Source: Trachythela sp. YZ-2020 (lineage: Eukaryota; Cnidaria; Anthozoa; Malacalcyonacea; Clavulariidae). From it: a stretch of DNA of 64,000 bases. Below are positions 63,636 through 64,000 of this stretch, one piece after another. A program made the position numbers and the translations under genes. The stretch is from NCBI GenBank assembly GCA_016169945.1, contig JADLSH010000335.1, positions 62,001-126,000 on the forward strand, in the 5' to 3' direction. Below the pieces are notes generated by a model. It saw only the letters and a program-made list of their open reading frames with translations, was not told the origin of the DNA and made no database searches. Numbering within the stretch: position 1 is the first letter of the stretch; every line of letters begins with the position of its first letter.

Positions 63636-63706
63636 TCAATTCCTTCAAAGAAACGCATCACAGCTTCGTAAATATTTTTCCGCCAACAAATTGAAAAGAT
63701 TACGGT

Positions 63707-63790
63707 AGTAGATGTGTCCCCCCATCCAGCGAGATTTTTCCCGCCATATAACGTCAGCATTTTGAGGATCTCGCCATATGACGTCATTTG
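63707..63790. other. Array edge: foreign sequence with a CRE palindrome
   Basis: The Thr spacer breaks after GATTACGGTA. The new sequence holds CGCCATATAACGTCAG and CGCCATATGACGTCAT, an imperfect direct repeat about 40 bases apart that includes TGACGTCA (63779-63786). It may be the end of a mobile element; the other end lies outside the window. Confidence 0.5.
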
Positions 63791-64000
63791 CGTAGATACG
63801 CGTAGATTCATGTATATACATGTGGATATTCGTAGATACGCGTAGATACATGAAGATGCATGCGGATATGCGTAGATACGCATAGATACATGTATATACA
63901 TGTGGATATGCGTAGATACGCGTAGATACATGTAGATGCATACGGATATGCGTAGATACGCGTAGATACGCGTAGATACATGTAGATGCATACGGATATG
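63791..64000. repeat. Minisatellite of CGTAGATAC-type repeats, open at the window end
   Basis: Short 10-base words (CGTAGATACG, CGTAGATACA, TGTAGATGCA, TACGGATATG) are arranged in a higher unit of about 40-60 bases. The ACGCGT, TGCATG and CATATG-like palindromes recur. Frames on the minus strand are rich in Tyr and Ser by period only. Confidence 0.85.

Larger units (their letters stand above)
5540..63706 (+). repeat. Giant tandem array of tRNA-Thr units in higher-order repeats
   Basis: The basic unit is about 258 bp: a 73-nt Thr-type tRNA, then a spacer that runs through a T5 run, AAAACAACAACAGG, TGACGTAATAATAC and GGCACGCGA up to the next tRNA. One to six such units follow a header of about 680 bp made of an antisense A module and a sense I module; header plus units form the higher-order repeat (e.g. 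7888-9250, 9257-11140, 11144-13280, 14139-15760, 15769-17390, 17397-19535). Headers in 22.5-47.3 kb are shortened. Unit copies are mostly highly alike, and the spacers hold no gene I can support. Confidence 0.95.

Noticed and set aside
5540..63706. Dispersed tRNA-derived SINEs
   Set aside because: Copies are head-to-tail with constant spacing, no poly-A or simple tail and no target duplications. The tRNAs keep complete 3' acceptor strands and three Thr anticodons.
5540..63706. CRISPR-like array (regular repeats with spacers)
   Set aside because: The spacers are as alike as the repeats, the unit is 258 bp, and the genome is eukaryotic.
1..64000. The whole array as an assembly artefact
   Set aside because: Private variants, nested insertions and ordered decay argue for real sequence, but collapse or expansion of near-identical units (e.g. 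34984-38215, 46500-51953) cannot be excluded without reads.

Overview
The window is eukaryotic, AT-rich, and holds almost no protein-coding sequence. Most of it (about 5.54-63.7 kb, plus the first 370 bases) is one very large tandem array of tRNA genes and tRNA-derived sequences. I count 136 copies related to tRNA-Thr, 37 copies of a second Thr-like tRNA with a broken anticodon loop ('I module'), and 23 whole, broken or interrupted copies of a third, antisense tRNA-like sequence ('A module'). A metazoan is likely: there is a CR1/L2-like non-LTR retrotransposon tail, a PIF/Harbinger-style MITE with TAA target duplications, and a split-direct-repeat retroelement. An anthozoan cnidarian is my weak guess from the look of the MITE; no search was run.

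Layout. 1-370 is the end of an array unit. 371-5539 is a degraded retroelement inserted in the array: A1, a gag-like gene with an intron that holds an 84-bp minisatellite, then B1-A2-(nested inverted-repeat element)-B2. This is the split direct repeat plan of tyrosine-recombinase retroelements. 5540-22493 is the most regular part: an antisense A module, an I module, then one to six units of about 258 bp, each with a Thr-type tRNA. In these units the anticodon order is fixed: TGT or CGT first, a TCT variant in the middle, AGT always last. 22494-27561 is the same material in a clean inversion. 27562-47.3 kb is a variant that has lost the A module and holds a LINE fragment, two copies of a 1.7-kb foldback element and recent tandem duplications. 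46.5-52 kb is a 2.73-kb tandem duplication that carries a MITE inside the A module. 52-63.7 kb returns to the regular plan, with a third MITE copy. From 63707 a different minisatellite starts and runs off the window.

Function. Many Thr copies keep a full cloverleaf, A and B boxes, U33, a Thr anticodon (AGT, TGT, CGT) and discriminator T, so they could be transcribed by RNA polymerase III as real tRNA-Thr genes. A T5 run lies about 41 nt after each gene, and a TGACGTAA motif lies about 56 nt before most of them. Many other copies are decaying. The TCT group (Thr body, Arg-type anticodon, one mismatch in each of three stems) was amplified with its defects. The array seems to be shaped by unequal exchange, deletion, inversion and duplication, and the inserted elements mark the duplications. 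Statements of gene function rest on cloverleaf fit by eye; no covariance-model scan was run.
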